DNA from: Echinicola salinicaeni
Lineage (GTDB): Bacteria > Bacteroidota > Bacteroidia > Cytophagales > Cyclobacteriaceae
Direction: 5' to 3'
DNA: 64,000 nucleotides
NCBI RefSeq assembly: GCF_014280965.1
Contig: NZ_JACODZ010000002.1
Span: 496,001-560,000, forward strand
Under the pieces are notes generated by a model that was not told where the DNA came from, made no database searches, and was given only the letters and a program-made list of their open reading frames with translations. Shown here one piece after another: positions 27,079 through 36,868 of the stretch. The first letter of the stretch is position 1. Each line of letters starts with the position of its first letter. The translations under genes and the position numbers were made by a program.

Positions 27079-28653
27079 TTAAAAGCCCAAGCCTATATCT
27101 GTGTTGGGAAACTTTTTCATAGAAGCAAGATGCCTCTTATAAAAGGCCAAAGAAGCAGGCATGCCCCATTCAAAGTAGCGGTGGCCTTCACTGGCCATTT
27201 CTTTAGGGTCTACATTTAAGTTAAATACCCAAGGAGCGGTGCCGACCTTTGATAGTGTTGAAGCATCAATATTTCTTCTTGTTTCCGTGACGTCAAATAC
27301 TTGGAAGTGTACCTTATAATCTTTCCATCTTAGCGCACAAAAGTCAGTGGAATTCCATAAAAATACAACTTGACGATGGGAACGGCCGTTTTCTGAAAGT
27401 AAATAGGATGTTTGATCAATACCATCAAAATATAAGTTTTCAGGTAATTTATCCATTACGCCACCTAAACGTAAAGAAACCATATATAGGTCAGAGAGGT
27501 CCATGAGTTCATTGGTCTCTTGTCCAGGTTCAATCATTCCTTTCCAATAGGCAATTCCAGGTACCCTTACACCACCTTCCCAAGTTGTTCCTTTTCCACC
27601 GCGCCAAGGGTGATACCCAGAGTCAGGGAATACATCTTCATTTGCGCCATTGTCAGAGGTGAAAAAGACCAAGGTGTTTTCTAACAGACCTTTGTCTTCA
27701 AGTACTTGCATGATTTCTCCCACAATATCATCCATTTCAACAATGGCATCTTTGACAGGCATGGCAGCGGGGCTTTTTCCTATATAATCCTCACCACAAT
27801 AAGTGTCGTTATGAATGGCAGTAAATGAGTGAATCAGAAAAAAGGGATTTTCAGTATTTTCATTGATGAATTTGATCGACTCATCCTTTAATTTTTCGTC
27901 TATTTGACGAACATCACTAAGGTTGTTTATCTCAAAACCAACTTCTCTTGGTCCTCCTTTTTTTCCCATGATCAGACCTTCTGGTTGAAGTTGAAAGGCC
28001 ATGTCATGAAGCTCTTGATTATTAATCATATCCGAATACTGTCTTTCCACTAAAAACTGCGTATAGTCAGACTGTACTGCAGGAAGTCCATAGAAATAAT
28101 CAAAACCTACTTCGTGAGGCAACATGTTTTCTCCTTCACCTACATGCCATTTACCTATTAGTGCAGATTTATAACCCGCTGAAGCAAGTAATTCTGCCTG
28201 TGTGACTTCTATATCCCATGGGTTAGTGGTTACCTTATCTCCGCTCAGTAGTGGGCGGGTAAGCCCGCTTCTAATCGGTTGTCTTCCAGTTACCATCATG
28301 GCTCTAGATGAGGTACAGGTTGGTGTAGAATAGAAGGAGGTAAAACGCTTTCCCTCTCGTGCTAAGCGATCCACATTCGGGGTAGGTGCTCCTACGGCCA
28401 CACCTCCGCCATTTACACCTATATCTCCCCAACCGAGATCATCCACTAAAAAGATGAGGATATTGGGCTTTTGATCCATTTTTGATTCCAGATCTTGTAG
28501 TTTTTGATTGGCGATTTTTTCCTGTTCGGGACGTGGGATGATAGGCTCCAGATTTTCTTTTATAACTACCGCTTCATCAAAGACACTTATTTTTTGTGCC
28601 ATAAGTGAACTGCATATGGATAGCAGTAGGAGAATAATAATGAAATGCTTCAT
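27079..28653 (-). CDS. Secreted arylsulfatase-type enzyme (sulfatase family S1)
   Basis: 524 residues with a signal peptide (MKHFIIILLLLSICSSLMAQ). The metal-binding start is NILIFLVDDLGWGD with Asp71/Asp72. The modification motif is Cys113-Thr-Ser-Ser-Arg117 followed by MMVTGR, where Cys becomes formylglycine. GKWHVGEG and FFTSDNGANEDV are further metal or sulfate-site segments. The motif has Ser where most FGE substrates have Pro. It would hydrolyse sulfate esters in the periplasm or outside. No other sulfatase or carrageenan/fucoidan gene is adjacent, so the substrate is open. Confidence 0.92.
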   Translation of the reverse strand: MKHFIIILLLLSICSSLMAQKISVFDEAVVIKENLEPIIPRPEQEKIANQKLQDLESKMDQKPNILIFLVDDLGWGDIGVNGGGVAVGAPTPNVDRLAREGKRFTSFYSTPTCTSSRAMMVTGRQPIRSGLTRPLLSGDKVTTNPWDIEVTQAELLASAGYKSALIGKWHVGEGENMLPHEVGFDYFYGLPAVQSDYTQFLVERQYSDMINNQELHDMAFQLQPEGLIMGKKGGPREVGFEINNLSDVRQIDEKLKDESIKFINENTENPFFLIHSFTAIHNDTYCGEDYIGKSPAAMPVKDAIVEMDDIVGEIMQVLEDKGLLENTLVFFTSDNGANEDVFPDSGYHPWRGGKGTTWEGGVRVPGIAYWKGMIEPGQETNELMDLSDLYMVSLRLGGVMDKLPENLYFDGIDQTSYLLSENGRSHRQVVFLWNSTDFCALRWKDYKVHFQVFDVTETRRNIDASTLSKVGTAPWVFNLNVDPKEMASEGHRYFEWGMPASLAFYKRHLASMKKFPNTDIGLGF

Positions 28654-29760
28654 TGTAGTGGTATTTACAGGATTAAAAGTTTTTAGTATTGTTAAGTCAG
28701 TAAGTCATAAATAATCATATTGGTAAATTCATGACCATTGCTTGCTAAGCCGATAGCAAATGATTTAAATTGATATTTGAATGTTTATGTTTAATAATTG
28801 AAAAACATAAACTGTTTATTTTTATTTAGATAAATATCATAGTCTTTATCTAAATAAATTAATAAAAAGTTATGGTATATGCCTTAAAGCACTTTCTTTT
28901 TTTGACTAATTTTATTAAAAACATCCTGGTTTGTAGCGTAATCAATATCCAAATGTCCTTTAATCATATGTTACATTCTAATATATTGATATTATTATTT
29001 TCCTTTTACTATAATATTGATAAAATGATTGCCAAGGTGAAATGCTGATATTTAGAGTGTTTTTCGATTACCACTAATTTTAAATCAAAATCAATGGTTG
29101 TTTAGCAAAAATCACCTTGTTTAAATAAAATTTGGAACCCTTTTTGCTCCAAAACGCTTAATACAGTTGGAAAATATGTTTCATAAAATAGAGAACAAGT
29201 GATCAACCAAAAGACTTTCAATACAGGAAAATCTAAAAAGGCTGAACTAACAACTCAATATGGAGCGACTATGAAAGAAAAGTTGTTCCAATTTAAAGAT
29301 GGATTTAGGATCCATCTTAGCCCTCATTATTTACATTTTAAAATGATTCCCCTTCCACCGCCTTATTTATATTTTTAAGTATCTAGGGGAAATCTCTTTA
29401 TTTTATTCCCTACAGGGAACGAGTTAATATGCCAATTTTAAATTAAGATTGGTCATCAAAAATCTCCTCTCAGTAAATGGAAAGTTAGGCCATCTGTTAA
29501 AAACCATTGTAAGATTTTGTCCTTCACAAGGATGAATTTTAAATTATTGAAATTCTTTCCAAGGCAGTTTTTTTTAATTGTCTTTAATCTATTAAACTGA
29601 TTAGATCATAAGGGCTACTTGAATCATTAACTAGTAAAGCTTTTGATGGTTTAAATGCCAAATCTTTAAAATTGCTGTTGCCCTATTTCTGATTGATTTA
29701 TTGTATATCGATGGGTGATTAAAATAGTATCATCCTGAAAATAACTCAAAAATATATTCC
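28654..29760. other. 1.1-kb AT-rich intergenic region between divergent genes
   Basis: No convincing gene is seen. It must contain promoters for the sulfatase (minus) and the symporter fusion (plus). The one clear structure is a nine-base-pair inverted repeat, AAGATGGAT (29296-29304) with ATCCATCTT (29310-29318), without a T tract. It lies inside a 35-codon frame from ATG 29271 that does not look coding. Confidence 0.5.
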
Positions 29761-31863
29761 ATGTATAAATATTTATTGCTTTGTCTCTTAATTTTCAACC
29801 TGACGGATCTGTATTCCCAGGATCTTCAAGTCACAACAGAAACTGGAAATCCCTCATCTCTGATCAATGACGGTTATATCCAAGCAAAGGTAAATGGAGG
29901 ACATCCCCCTTATACCTATCGATGGAGTAACCCCTCAAGTCCCCAAGATGCGTCCAAAGCCACCGGTTTGGTAGAGGGCATCCAATATACCTTAGAGGTA
30001 GAAGATAGTCAGGGGCAGATAGTGAAAACAAAAGCTAAAGTTCCTTCAAAATCCGTTACGGAACATTTTAATGGCGCTTTTACCCCATTGGTGGAAGGTT
30101 TGACCAATGTGCTCTTTTGGGATCCATTTGAAGCCATTGGTGTTTATGATCCCAAGTCTTATGCCGACAGTAAGTTTGTGGAAATTCCTGGTTGGAAAGC
30201 CGGAGTTAAAGATAAATTCTTGCTAGAAGAATGGTTGGTAGAAGACAATCTGCATGTTAATAAGGGAGATGAGATTGCAATTATAAAATCCGAGAAGTCT
30301 GGTAGTCAAAAGGTATTGGCTGCTGCCAATGGCCAACTTCGTCATGATGTGGCTGAAGGAGAGGTGATATATGATTCAGAAGATAAGGATGACCTGATAG
30401 AAAGAGGTGCTCATATCTTTGGATCAATCAAATATGACAATCCAGTAGTAATTACTCATCCAAATGGCACTCCGCAAGAACACCCTATTCCCTTTATTGT
30501 AATTTGGTTGGTGATAGGAGCTACCTTTTTTACCATTAAGATGGGCTTTGTCAATATCCGAGGGTTTCGTCATGCAATAGGATTGGCTACAGGGAAGTAT
30601 GATGAGGCGGATGCTCCAGGAAAAATCACCCATTTTCAAGCCTTTGCCACAGCTACTTCTGCCACGGTAGGCTTGGGAAATATAGCCGGTGTAGCCATAG
30701 CGATTTCCCTAGGCGGGGCAGGAGCCACCTTTTGGATTATCCTTGCAGGTTTTTTGGGTATGTCTTCCAAATTTGTTGAATGTACCCTCGGCTTAAAATA
30801 CCGTACCATTGCCAAGAATGGTAATATTTTTGGTGGGCCGATGAATTATTTGCGTTATGGTTTAGAGAAAAGGAACCTTAAAGGTTTAGGTAAATTTCTA
30901 GCAGCTTTCTTTGCTATCGTCTGTGTAGGCTTCTCCTTGGGAGGAGGCAATATGTTTCAGGCCAACCAATCCTTTGAAATATTATCCAGCCAATTTCCAG
31001 TGCTTGAGGGAACCGGGTTCTGGGTAGGCTTGGTACTGGCAGTATTAGTGGGTGTGGTGATCATTGGTGGAATAGACAGTATTGCCAAGGTCACGGAGAA
31101 GATAGTACCTTTCATGGCAGGGCTTTATATTTTTGGTGCTCTTGTGGTGATTGCAGTCAATATTGGAAATATTGGTCAGGCATTTTCTGCTATATGGGAT
31201 GGGGCTTTGAATCCATCAGCCTTGAAAGGAGGCGTGATAGGTGTACTCGTTATTGGCTTTCAACGTGGTGTGTTTTCAAATGAAGCAGGAGTGGGCTCCG
31301 CAGCCATTGCCCATAGTGCTGTCAAAACCAATCATCCATCTTCAGAAGGCTTTGTTGGGCTACTTGAGCCATTTGTAGATACCATTGTGGTTTGTACATT
31401 GACCGCTTTGGTCATCATTTTTACTGGAAAACATGAGGTGGAAGGAATTGGAGGGGTAGCTTTGACTTCTCAGGCTTTTGGTAGTGTGATCTCTTGGTTC
31501 CCATATTTACTGTCTGTGGCGGTATTCTTATTTGCCTTTTCATCAATGGTATCTTGGTCCTATTATGGTTTGAGAGCTTGGACTTATTTGTTTGGAAAAG
31601 GCAAGAGGTCTGAACTGTCCTATAAATTGGTCTTTGTGATTTTTGTGGTAGTTGGTGCATCTGTTAGTTTGGGTGCTGTCTTGGACTTTTCGGATATGAT
31701 GATCCTCTCCATGTCCTTCCCTAATATTATAGGACTATATATCATGAGTGGTGAGGTGAGAAAGGATATGCAGGACTACCTTAAAAAGCTTAAAAAAGGG
31801 GAATTGTTCTCCAATCAAAAAGCCGCTAAAGAAAAAGAAGAAAGTGTTGAAGAGTTAGCGTAA
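29761..31863 (+). CDS. Alanine/glycine:cation symporter (AGCS) fused to SprB-like and lipoyl-like domains
   Basis: 700 residues. Residues 1-19 are a signal peptide. Residues about 20-95 form a SprB/PKD-like beta domain (INDGYIQAKVNGGHPPYTYRW). Residues about 140-225 look like a biotinyl/lipoyl barrel (VEDNLHVNKGDEIAIIKSEK followed by VLAAANGQLRHDVAEGEVI), with Lys179 near the place of the modified lysine. From about 245 a complete AGCS transporter follows (FQAFATATSATVGLGNIAGVA at 295-315; GGPMNYL; FQRGVFSNEAGVGSAAIAHS). AGCS proteins usually have only about 450-500 residues. Transport is probably of alanine or glycine with Na+. The extra domains would face the periplasm. Confidence 0.88.
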   Translation: MYKYLLLCLLIFNLTDLYSQDLQVTTETGNPSSLINDGYIQAKVNGGHPPYTYRWSNPSSPQDASKATGLVEGIQYTLEVEDSQGQIVKTKAKVPSKSVTEHFNGAFTPLVEGLTNVLFWDPFEAIGVYDPKSYADSKFVEIPGWKAGVKDKFLLEEWLVEDNLHVNKGDEIAIIKSEKSGSQKVLAAANGQLRHDVAEGEVIYDSEDKDDLIERGAHIFGSIKYDNPVVITHPNGTPQEHPIPFIVIWLVIGATFFTIKMGFVNIRGFRHAIGLATGKYDEADAPGKITHFQAFATATSATVGLGNIAGVAIAISLGGAGATFWIILAGFLGMSSKFVECTLGLKYRTIAKNGNIFGGPMNYLRYGLEKRNLKGLGKFLAAFFAIVCVGFSLGGGNMFQANQSFEILSSQFPVLEGTGFWVGLVLAVLVGVVIIGGIDSIAKVTEKIVPFMAGLYIFGALVVIAVNIGNIGQAFSAIWDGALNPSALKGGVIGVLVIGFQRGVFSNEAGVGSAAIAHSAVKTNHPSSEGFVGLLEPFVDTIVVCTLTALVIIFTGKHEVEGIGGVALTSQAFGSVISWFPYLLSVAVFLFAFSSMVSWSYYGLRAWTYLFGKGKRSELSYKLVFVIFVVVGASVSLGAVLDFSDMMILSMSFPNIIGLYIMSGEVRKDMQDYLKKLKKGELFSNQKAAKEKEESVEELA

Positions 31864-31898
31864 AGCAGGCTTTACAAGAAAGAATGTTTAATTAGGTT

Positions 31899-31942
31899 AA
31901 ATTCTACTGAATAGTGGCAAAACCCATTTTTCAGTAGAATTT
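31899..31942. terminator. Bidirectional terminator between convergent genes
   Basis: Perfect 13-base-pair stem, AAATTCTACTGAA (31899-31911) with TTCAGTAGAATTT (31930-31942). T-rich sequence (TACTTTTT) follows on the plus strand. It lies 36 bases after the symporter stop and 18 bases beyond the alcohol dehydrogenase stop. Confidence 0.85.
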
Positions 31943-31959
31943 TACTTTTTCATTCAAGT

Positions 31960-32997
31960 TCAGAAGTCCTTCATATCGATTACAAAACGGTATTTCACAT
32001 CCCCTTTTATTACCCTGTCCCAAGCTTGGTTGATATCTTCCATTTTTATCATTTCTATATCTGAAACAATATCATGCTCAGCACAAAAATCCAGCATTTC
32101 TTGGGTTTCCTTTAGTCCACCAATCAACGAACCAGCAATATTTTTCCTACCGAAAATAATTCCCATGGTATGTAAGTCCACAGGTGTAGCCCCCAATACC
32201 ACCATTGTTTTTCCGACTTTAAGCAAGGGGATATAGGGGTTTAGATCATGCTTTACAGGAACAGTATTTAAGAGAAAGTCAAAACTTCCTGCATGTGCTT
32301 TCATTTGCTCCTCATCTTTGGATAGGAGAACTTCATTGGCACCTAAATGCATGGCATCTTTACCTTTTTCTGGTGAGGTGGTGATCATCACAACATGTGC
32401 TCCTAGTGCTGCGGCGAATTTAACGCCCATATGTCCAAGGCCTCCGAGTCCTATGATCCCTACTTTTTGGCCTTTGCCCACTTTCCAATGCATTAAAGGA
32501 GAATATGTTGTAATCCCAGCACATAATAGGGGAGCTACGGCTTTCGTATCTAGTTTTTCTGATACTTTAAGTACAAAAGCCTCTGTGACTACAATTTGTG
32601 TGGAATACCCTCCATGGGTAACGCCTCCCATAATAGGGTCTGGACTTCCATAGGTCATTACCATTCCATTCTCACAGAATTGCTCAAGGTGATCTTTACA
32701 GGAAGGACATTCACCGCAAGAATCGACCAAGCAGCCCACACCGACCAAATCACCCTGCTTGAATTTGGTGACCGATGGACCAACTTCTATTACATGACCG
32801 ATGATCTCATGCCCAGGAACGATGGGGTATTGGCTCATTCCCCAGTCATTATGGGCTGTATGGATATCACTGTGGCATACTCCACAGTAGTCAATTTTTA
32901 TTTTTACATCCATAGGACCAATTTCACGACGGTCAAAATCGTAGGGTTTTAAGTCCTCTGATGGGCTGTAGGCGGCATATCCTTTTGTATTGCTCAT
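31960..32997 (-). CDS. Zinc-dependent NAD(P) alcohol dehydrogenase (YahK/CAD type)
   Basis: 345 residues, medium-chain dehydrogenase. Catalytic zinc ligands are in CGVCHSD (Cys38) and GHEIIGHV (near 62-64). The structural zinc cysteines are in CGECPSCKDHLEQFC. The Rossmann motif is IGLGGLGHMGVKFA. DWGMSQYPIVPGHE and the overall layout match the broad-specificity aldehyde reductase group with E. coli YahK. It probably reduces aldehydes with NADPH in the cytoplasm. It is a single gene, convergent with the symporter. Confidence 0.93.
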   Translation of the reverse strand: MSNTKGYAAYSPSEDLKPYDFDRREIGPMDVKIKIDYCGVCHSDIHTAHNDWGMSQYPIVPGHEIIGHVIEVGPSVTKFKQGDLVGVGCLVDSCGECPSCKDHLEQFCENGMVMTYGSPDPIMGGVTHGGYSTQIVVTEAFVLKVSEKLDTKAVAPLLCAGITTYSPLMHWKVGKGQKVGIIGLGGLGHMGVKFAAALGAHVVMITTSPEKGKDAMHLGANEVLLSKDEEQMKAHAGSFDFLLNTVPVKHDLNPYIPLLKVGKTMVVLGATPVDLHTMGIIFGRKNIAGSLIGGLKETQEMLDFCAEHDIVSDIEMIKMEDINQAWDRVIKGDVKYRFVIDMKDF

Positions 32998-33364
32998 GAT
33001 GCTGTTTTGTTATTGCGGGTGGAAAATTGAACCTATTCAATTTACAAAATACCCTGCGGAAAATTTGTAATTAATTGATAAATAAATGATTAAAAGTTTT
33101 TACTTGGCTTGGGATAGAAAAGGAAGTCCAATTAAAGACTCAAGAATAGACCATTTAGGCCTATCACCTAGCTATAGCTAATTGATATTTACCGTCTATA
33201 TCAATCTGGCCAAGTGAATTTTTTATAATTTGAAGAGACTATCCACTACACTCTTTTAACTGCCCCGTAAACTGAAAAATTACCAACCATATATATAATT
33301 CATCTTTTTTATTAATAGATTCATTTTTATTTTGCTTTCTATTATTTAGTATCTCGGTTTACTT
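32998..33364. other. 367-base AT-rich intergenic region
   Basis: Spacer between divergent promoters of the alcohol dehydrogenase and the TonB-receptor cassette. No gene or clear repeat was seen. Confidence 0.45.
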
Positions 33365-34105
33365 ATGAAACGTTTTTACCTTTTCGCCTTTTTATTGTTT
33401 TGTTTGACATTATCCCGGTCCGTTTATTCTCAGCATAATGATACTATACCCCAAGAATTAATAGCTGCCTATAAAAAGGTGATTCCCTATCCACAGGAGG
33501 TGTTTTCGGGAGGGCAATATGATATTAGCAAGGCTTTCCATATAGAGGGAACTGCATTTTTGGCATCCTCAGAGTTTAAAGAAAGTTGTATTACCATTAA
33601 TGGAATTTCCTTTGACGATATCCTATTAAATTATGATATACAAAAGGACCAATTGGTTACTTTTCACCCTAATAATTTTCAGCGTATAATCATAAATTCC
33701 CAAAAGGTAAATTCTTTTACCCTAGCTGACGGTAGACATTTTATCAAGACTTCTGAAAATAAGGACTATTATTTTGATCAAAATGGATATTATGAAGTGC
33801 TTTTGGAGGGAGATATATCCGTATTGGCCAAACACCTAAAGGTAGATGAATTAAAGAAAGAATTGAGCAGCGATGAAACCAAGAATTTCTATTTTATTCA
33901 CATGAAGCATTTTTTTATCCAGTCCAATGGGGACTTCTTTCGTATCAACAAAAAAAGAGATTTGGCAAAGACACTGGGGATTCCTAAAAAACAGATTAAT
34001 AAAACCCTGAAGAAAATGCAGATAAAATATAATAAGCAAACAGCGGAAAGCTTGGTAGCCATTGTCGAGGATTACTTGTCCCATGAACCTAAAACTAAGC
34101 AATGA
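33365..34105 (+). CDS. Hypothetical secreted protein upstream of TonB receptor
   Basis: 246 residues with a signal peptide (MKRFYLFAFLLFCLTLSRSVYSQ). The family is not recognised. The mature part is mixed beta strands (FHIEGTAFLASSEF, RIIINSQKVNSFTLADGRHF) and a Lys-rich helical C terminus (KKRDLAKTLGIPKKQINKTL). Its stop overlaps the start of the TonB-dependent receptor gene (ATGA), so the two are translationally coupled. It is probably periplasmic and works with that receptor. It is the first gene of a four-gene cassette ending at 39709. Confidence 0.8.
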   Translation: MKRFYLFAFLLFCLTLSRSVYSQHNDTIPQELIAAYKKVIPYPQEVFSGGQYDISKAFHIEGTAFLASSEFKESCITINGISFDDILLNYDIQKDQLVTFHPNNFQRIIINSQKVNSFTLADGRHFIKTSENKDYYFDQNGYYEVLLEGDISVLAKHLKVDELKKELSSDETKNFYFIHMKHFFIQSNGDFFRINKKRDLAKTLGIPKKQINKTLKKMQIKYNKQTAESLVAIVEDYLSHEPKTKQ

Positions 34106-36861
34106 GAATCAAACTGTTAATTTTTTGTTTTTCCATGTGCTGCTCCATTGCTGCTAGGGAGGTTTATGCTCAAGAAACAGATGAGGAGAAGATTTCTGGT
34201 TTGTTCCCTGGGATAAGCTTTAGCCGTTTTGTCAATGCCATAGAAAAGGAAAACCATTATCAGTTTTTCTTCAAAAACGAGGATATAGCTGATATTAAAG
34301 TGAACATCAGTGCCAATGAAAATGAACTCAAGGATATCTTGGATCTTATTTTTGAAAATACAGGTCTCCATTATACTATAGACAAGCAAAAAAGAGTGTT
34401 TATACACCGCTCAAAGGTGTTTTATACGGAAGTTTCAAAGGATTTTTTCGAAAAAAAAAGCCTTCAGGATGAAAATCAAATCCAAAATGACGAAAGCTAC
34501 TTGGATAGGGCCTATATCAAAAATAAATTATGGCGGATAGGTGAGGAGAATTTCGTGGAAAATGACGAATTGGCCTTATTGAAGGGAACCGTTTATGGAT
34601 TAAAATCCGGTGAACCTGTCAATGGAGCCGTTATTTATGAAAAGAACAACTATACCAAGTCAGTCACCGATAAAAATGGACATTTTAGTATTTTACTGCC
34701 CAGAGGCCACCATACCCTGTTTATTCAGCACTTGGGGCAGTTCCAGGAACAAAGGCAAATTGAACTTTTGGGAAATGGGAATCTTCATCTGCAAATCGAT
34801 GAAAGTATTGTTTCCTTAGATGAGGTAATTGTAAGTTCCGACAGACTTTCTAATATCAACCGATCAGAAATGGGTGTGGAGGTGATGTCTGTGGAATCAA
34901 TGAAAAAGCTCCCTTCTACAATGGGGGAAGTGGATGTTATCAAAAGTATTTTGACCTTACCTGGGGTGAAAACGGTGGGAGAGTCAAGTGTAGGTTTCAA
35001 TGTAAGGGGAGGAGCTGCTGATCAAAACCTCATTTTGCTCAATCACAGTACCATTTATAATCCTTCACATTTCTTTGGCTTCTTTTCTTCTTTCAATGCG
35101 GATATGGTGGATAATGTTGAATTGCACAAGGCTGGCATGCCTGCCAATTTGGGAGGACGACTTTCCTCTGTACTGGATATTCAGAGCAAGTATGGTAATA
35201 TGGAAAAGCTACAGGGAAAAGGTGGAATTGGGCTTTTGACCAGCAGGCTGACCTTAGATGGGCCCATAGGAAAAAATTCAAGCTTTTTAGTAAGTGGGAG
35301 AACCACTTATAGCAATTGGTTATTGGATTTGGTTAATGACAAGTCAGATTTAAATGCAGCAGGAGCTTCATTTTATGATTTTAATATTAATTTGAAACAC
35401 CATATAGACAACAAAAATATCTTGAAATTGTCTTCTTATTGGAGCCAGGATGATTTTAATTTTGATGCCGATACCTTATTTAACTATAATAATCGGAATG
35501 TTAATATCAACTGGACTCATTATTTCAATAAAAGACTGGAAAGTGAGGTGATTCTTGGGATTGACCACTATAGGTTTGGTATCTCTGGAAGGGAAGACAG
35601 CCTAAATGCATTTGATTTTGATTTTGATATCTCCCAATACAATATTAAAGCCCTTTTTAATTATGATTATAATGATCAACACAACCTGAATTTTGGTTTG
35701 GAAAATATCTATTACCAGCTCAATCCAGGTAATAGGCAAAAAGTAGGAACAACTTCCATTATTATCCCCAAATGGGTCAATAGGGAAACAGCCTCGGAAA
35801 CAGCCCTGTTTATCAATGACCTTTTCGAAATCAGCGATGAACTAAGCCTAAATTATGGGCTCAGGTATGTCTTATATAATTTTTTGGGACCTAATGAATT
35901 ATATGAATATGCCCCTAATCTGGCAAAAAATGAGTCTACCATTATTGGAGAACAAATATTTGGAAAAAATGAAATAATTGAAACATATCATGCTCCGGAA
36001 GTCCGGCTTTCGGCCAGGTATATTTTGGATAATTTCACTTCCGTAAAAGCTGGTTACCATAGCACAAGACAATATATACATCTACTGACCAATACTTCTT
36101 CCGTAAGCCCAACAGATACTTGGAAACTCAGTGATCCTTTTATTCGCCCTCAACAGGGTAATCAGGTATCTATTGGCTTTTATAAAAACCTTGATCAAGG
36201 AATGTTGGAAACCTCCATAGAAGTCTATCATAGGAGTATGAAAAATCTTTTGGATTACAGAAGTGGGGCAGAGATCTTGCTCAATAATGAAATTGAACAA
36301 GATGTGCTTAATACGAAGGGGCGTGCTTATGGTGCCGAACTGATGATCAAAAAGCCTGAAGGAAGACTCAGTGGTTGGCTGAGCTATACCTTTTCCCGTT
36401 CCCTTTTGCAGACCTCTTCCACCGAACTTGCCGAAAAGGTCAATGAGGGAAAATGGTACCCCAGTAATTTCGACCAACCGCATGATATCATGTTGGTAGC
36501 CAATTATGAATTCAATAAGCGGGCCAATATCGCCATGAATGCCAATTATAGTACAGGCAGGCCCATTACTCTTCCTGTGGCAAAATTCAATTATAATGGT
36601 TCAGAACAAGTCTATTATTCGGATAGAAACGCCTACCGTATACCTGATTACTTCCGAATTGACCTGGCCTTAAATCTAGAAGGAAGCCATAAGATCAAAA
36701 AATTGGCCCATGCTTCTTGGTCTTTGGGCGTATATAATGTTTTGGGACGGAATAATCCTTATTCTGTCTATTATACACCATTTAACGGGATTTTAAATGG
36801 CTACCAGTTGTCCATTTTTGCTGCGCCTATCCCATATATTACCTATAATTTTAGATTCTGA
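34102..36861 (+). CDS. TonB-dependent receptor with STN and carboxypeptidase-like domains
   Basis: 919-residue outer-membrane transporter. After the signal peptide (residues 1-23), residues about 35-98 resemble an STN (secretin/TonB short N-terminal) domain (FSRFVNAIEKENHYQFFFKNE). A CarboxypepD_reg-like domain follows near 154-235 (LKGTVYGLKSGEPVNGAVI), then the plug (VDVIKSILTLPGVKTVGESS; FNVRGG) and a 22-strand-type barrel ending in Phe (TYNFRF). STN domains often signal to FecR/sigma pairs, but none is adjacent. The downstream DUF4249 lipoprotein is a frequent partner. The imported substrate is unknown. Confidence 0.94.
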   Translation: MRIKLLIFCFSMCCSIAAREVYAQETDEEKISGLFPGISFSRFVNAIEKENHYQFFFKNEDIADIKVNISANENELKDILDLIFENTGLHYTIDKQKRVFIHRSKVFYTEVSKDFFEKKSLQDENQIQNDESYLDRAYIKNKLWRIGEENFVENDELALLKGTVYGLKSGEPVNGAVIYEKNNYTKSVTDKNGHFSILLPRGHHTLFIQHLGQFQEQRQIELLGNGNLHLQIDESIVSLDEVIVSSDRLSNINRSEMGVEVMSVESMKKLPSTMGEVDVIKSILTLPGVKTVGESSVGFNVRGGAADQNLILLNHSTIYNPSHFFGFFSSFNADMVDNVELHKAGMPANLGGRLSSVLDIQSKYGNMEKLQGKGGIGLLTSRLTLDGPIGKNSSFLVSGRTTYSNWLLDLVNDKSDLNAAGASFYDFNINLKHHIDNKNILKLSSYWSQDDFNFDADTLFNYNNRNVNINWTHYFNKRLESEVILGIDHYRFGISGREDSLNAFDFDFDISQYNIKALFNYDYNDQHNLNFGLENIYYQLNPGNRQKVGTTSIIIPKWVNRETASETALFINDLFEISDELSLNYGLRYVLYNFLGPNELYEYAPNLAKNESTIIGEQIFGKNEIIETYHAPEVRLSARYILDNFTSVKAGYHSTRQYIHLLTNTSSVSPTDTWKLSDPFIRPQQGNQVSIGFYKNLDQGMLETSIEVYHRSMKNLLDYRSGAEILLNNEIEQDVLNTKGRAYGAELMIKKPEGRLSGWLSYTFSRSLLQTSSTELAEKVNEGKWYPSNFDQPHDIMLVANYEFNKRANIAMNANYSTGRPITLPVAKFNYNGSEQVYYSDRNAYRIPDYFRIDLALNLEGSHKIKKLAHASWSLGVYNVLGRNNPYSVYYTPFNGILNGYQLSIFAAPIPYITYNFRF

Positions 36862-36868
36862 ATGGAGC

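Noticed and set aside
29271-29378. 35-codon frame spanning the inverted repeat
   Set aside because: Translation (PLPPPYLYF end) has no family resemblance and the inverted repeat dictates part of it.
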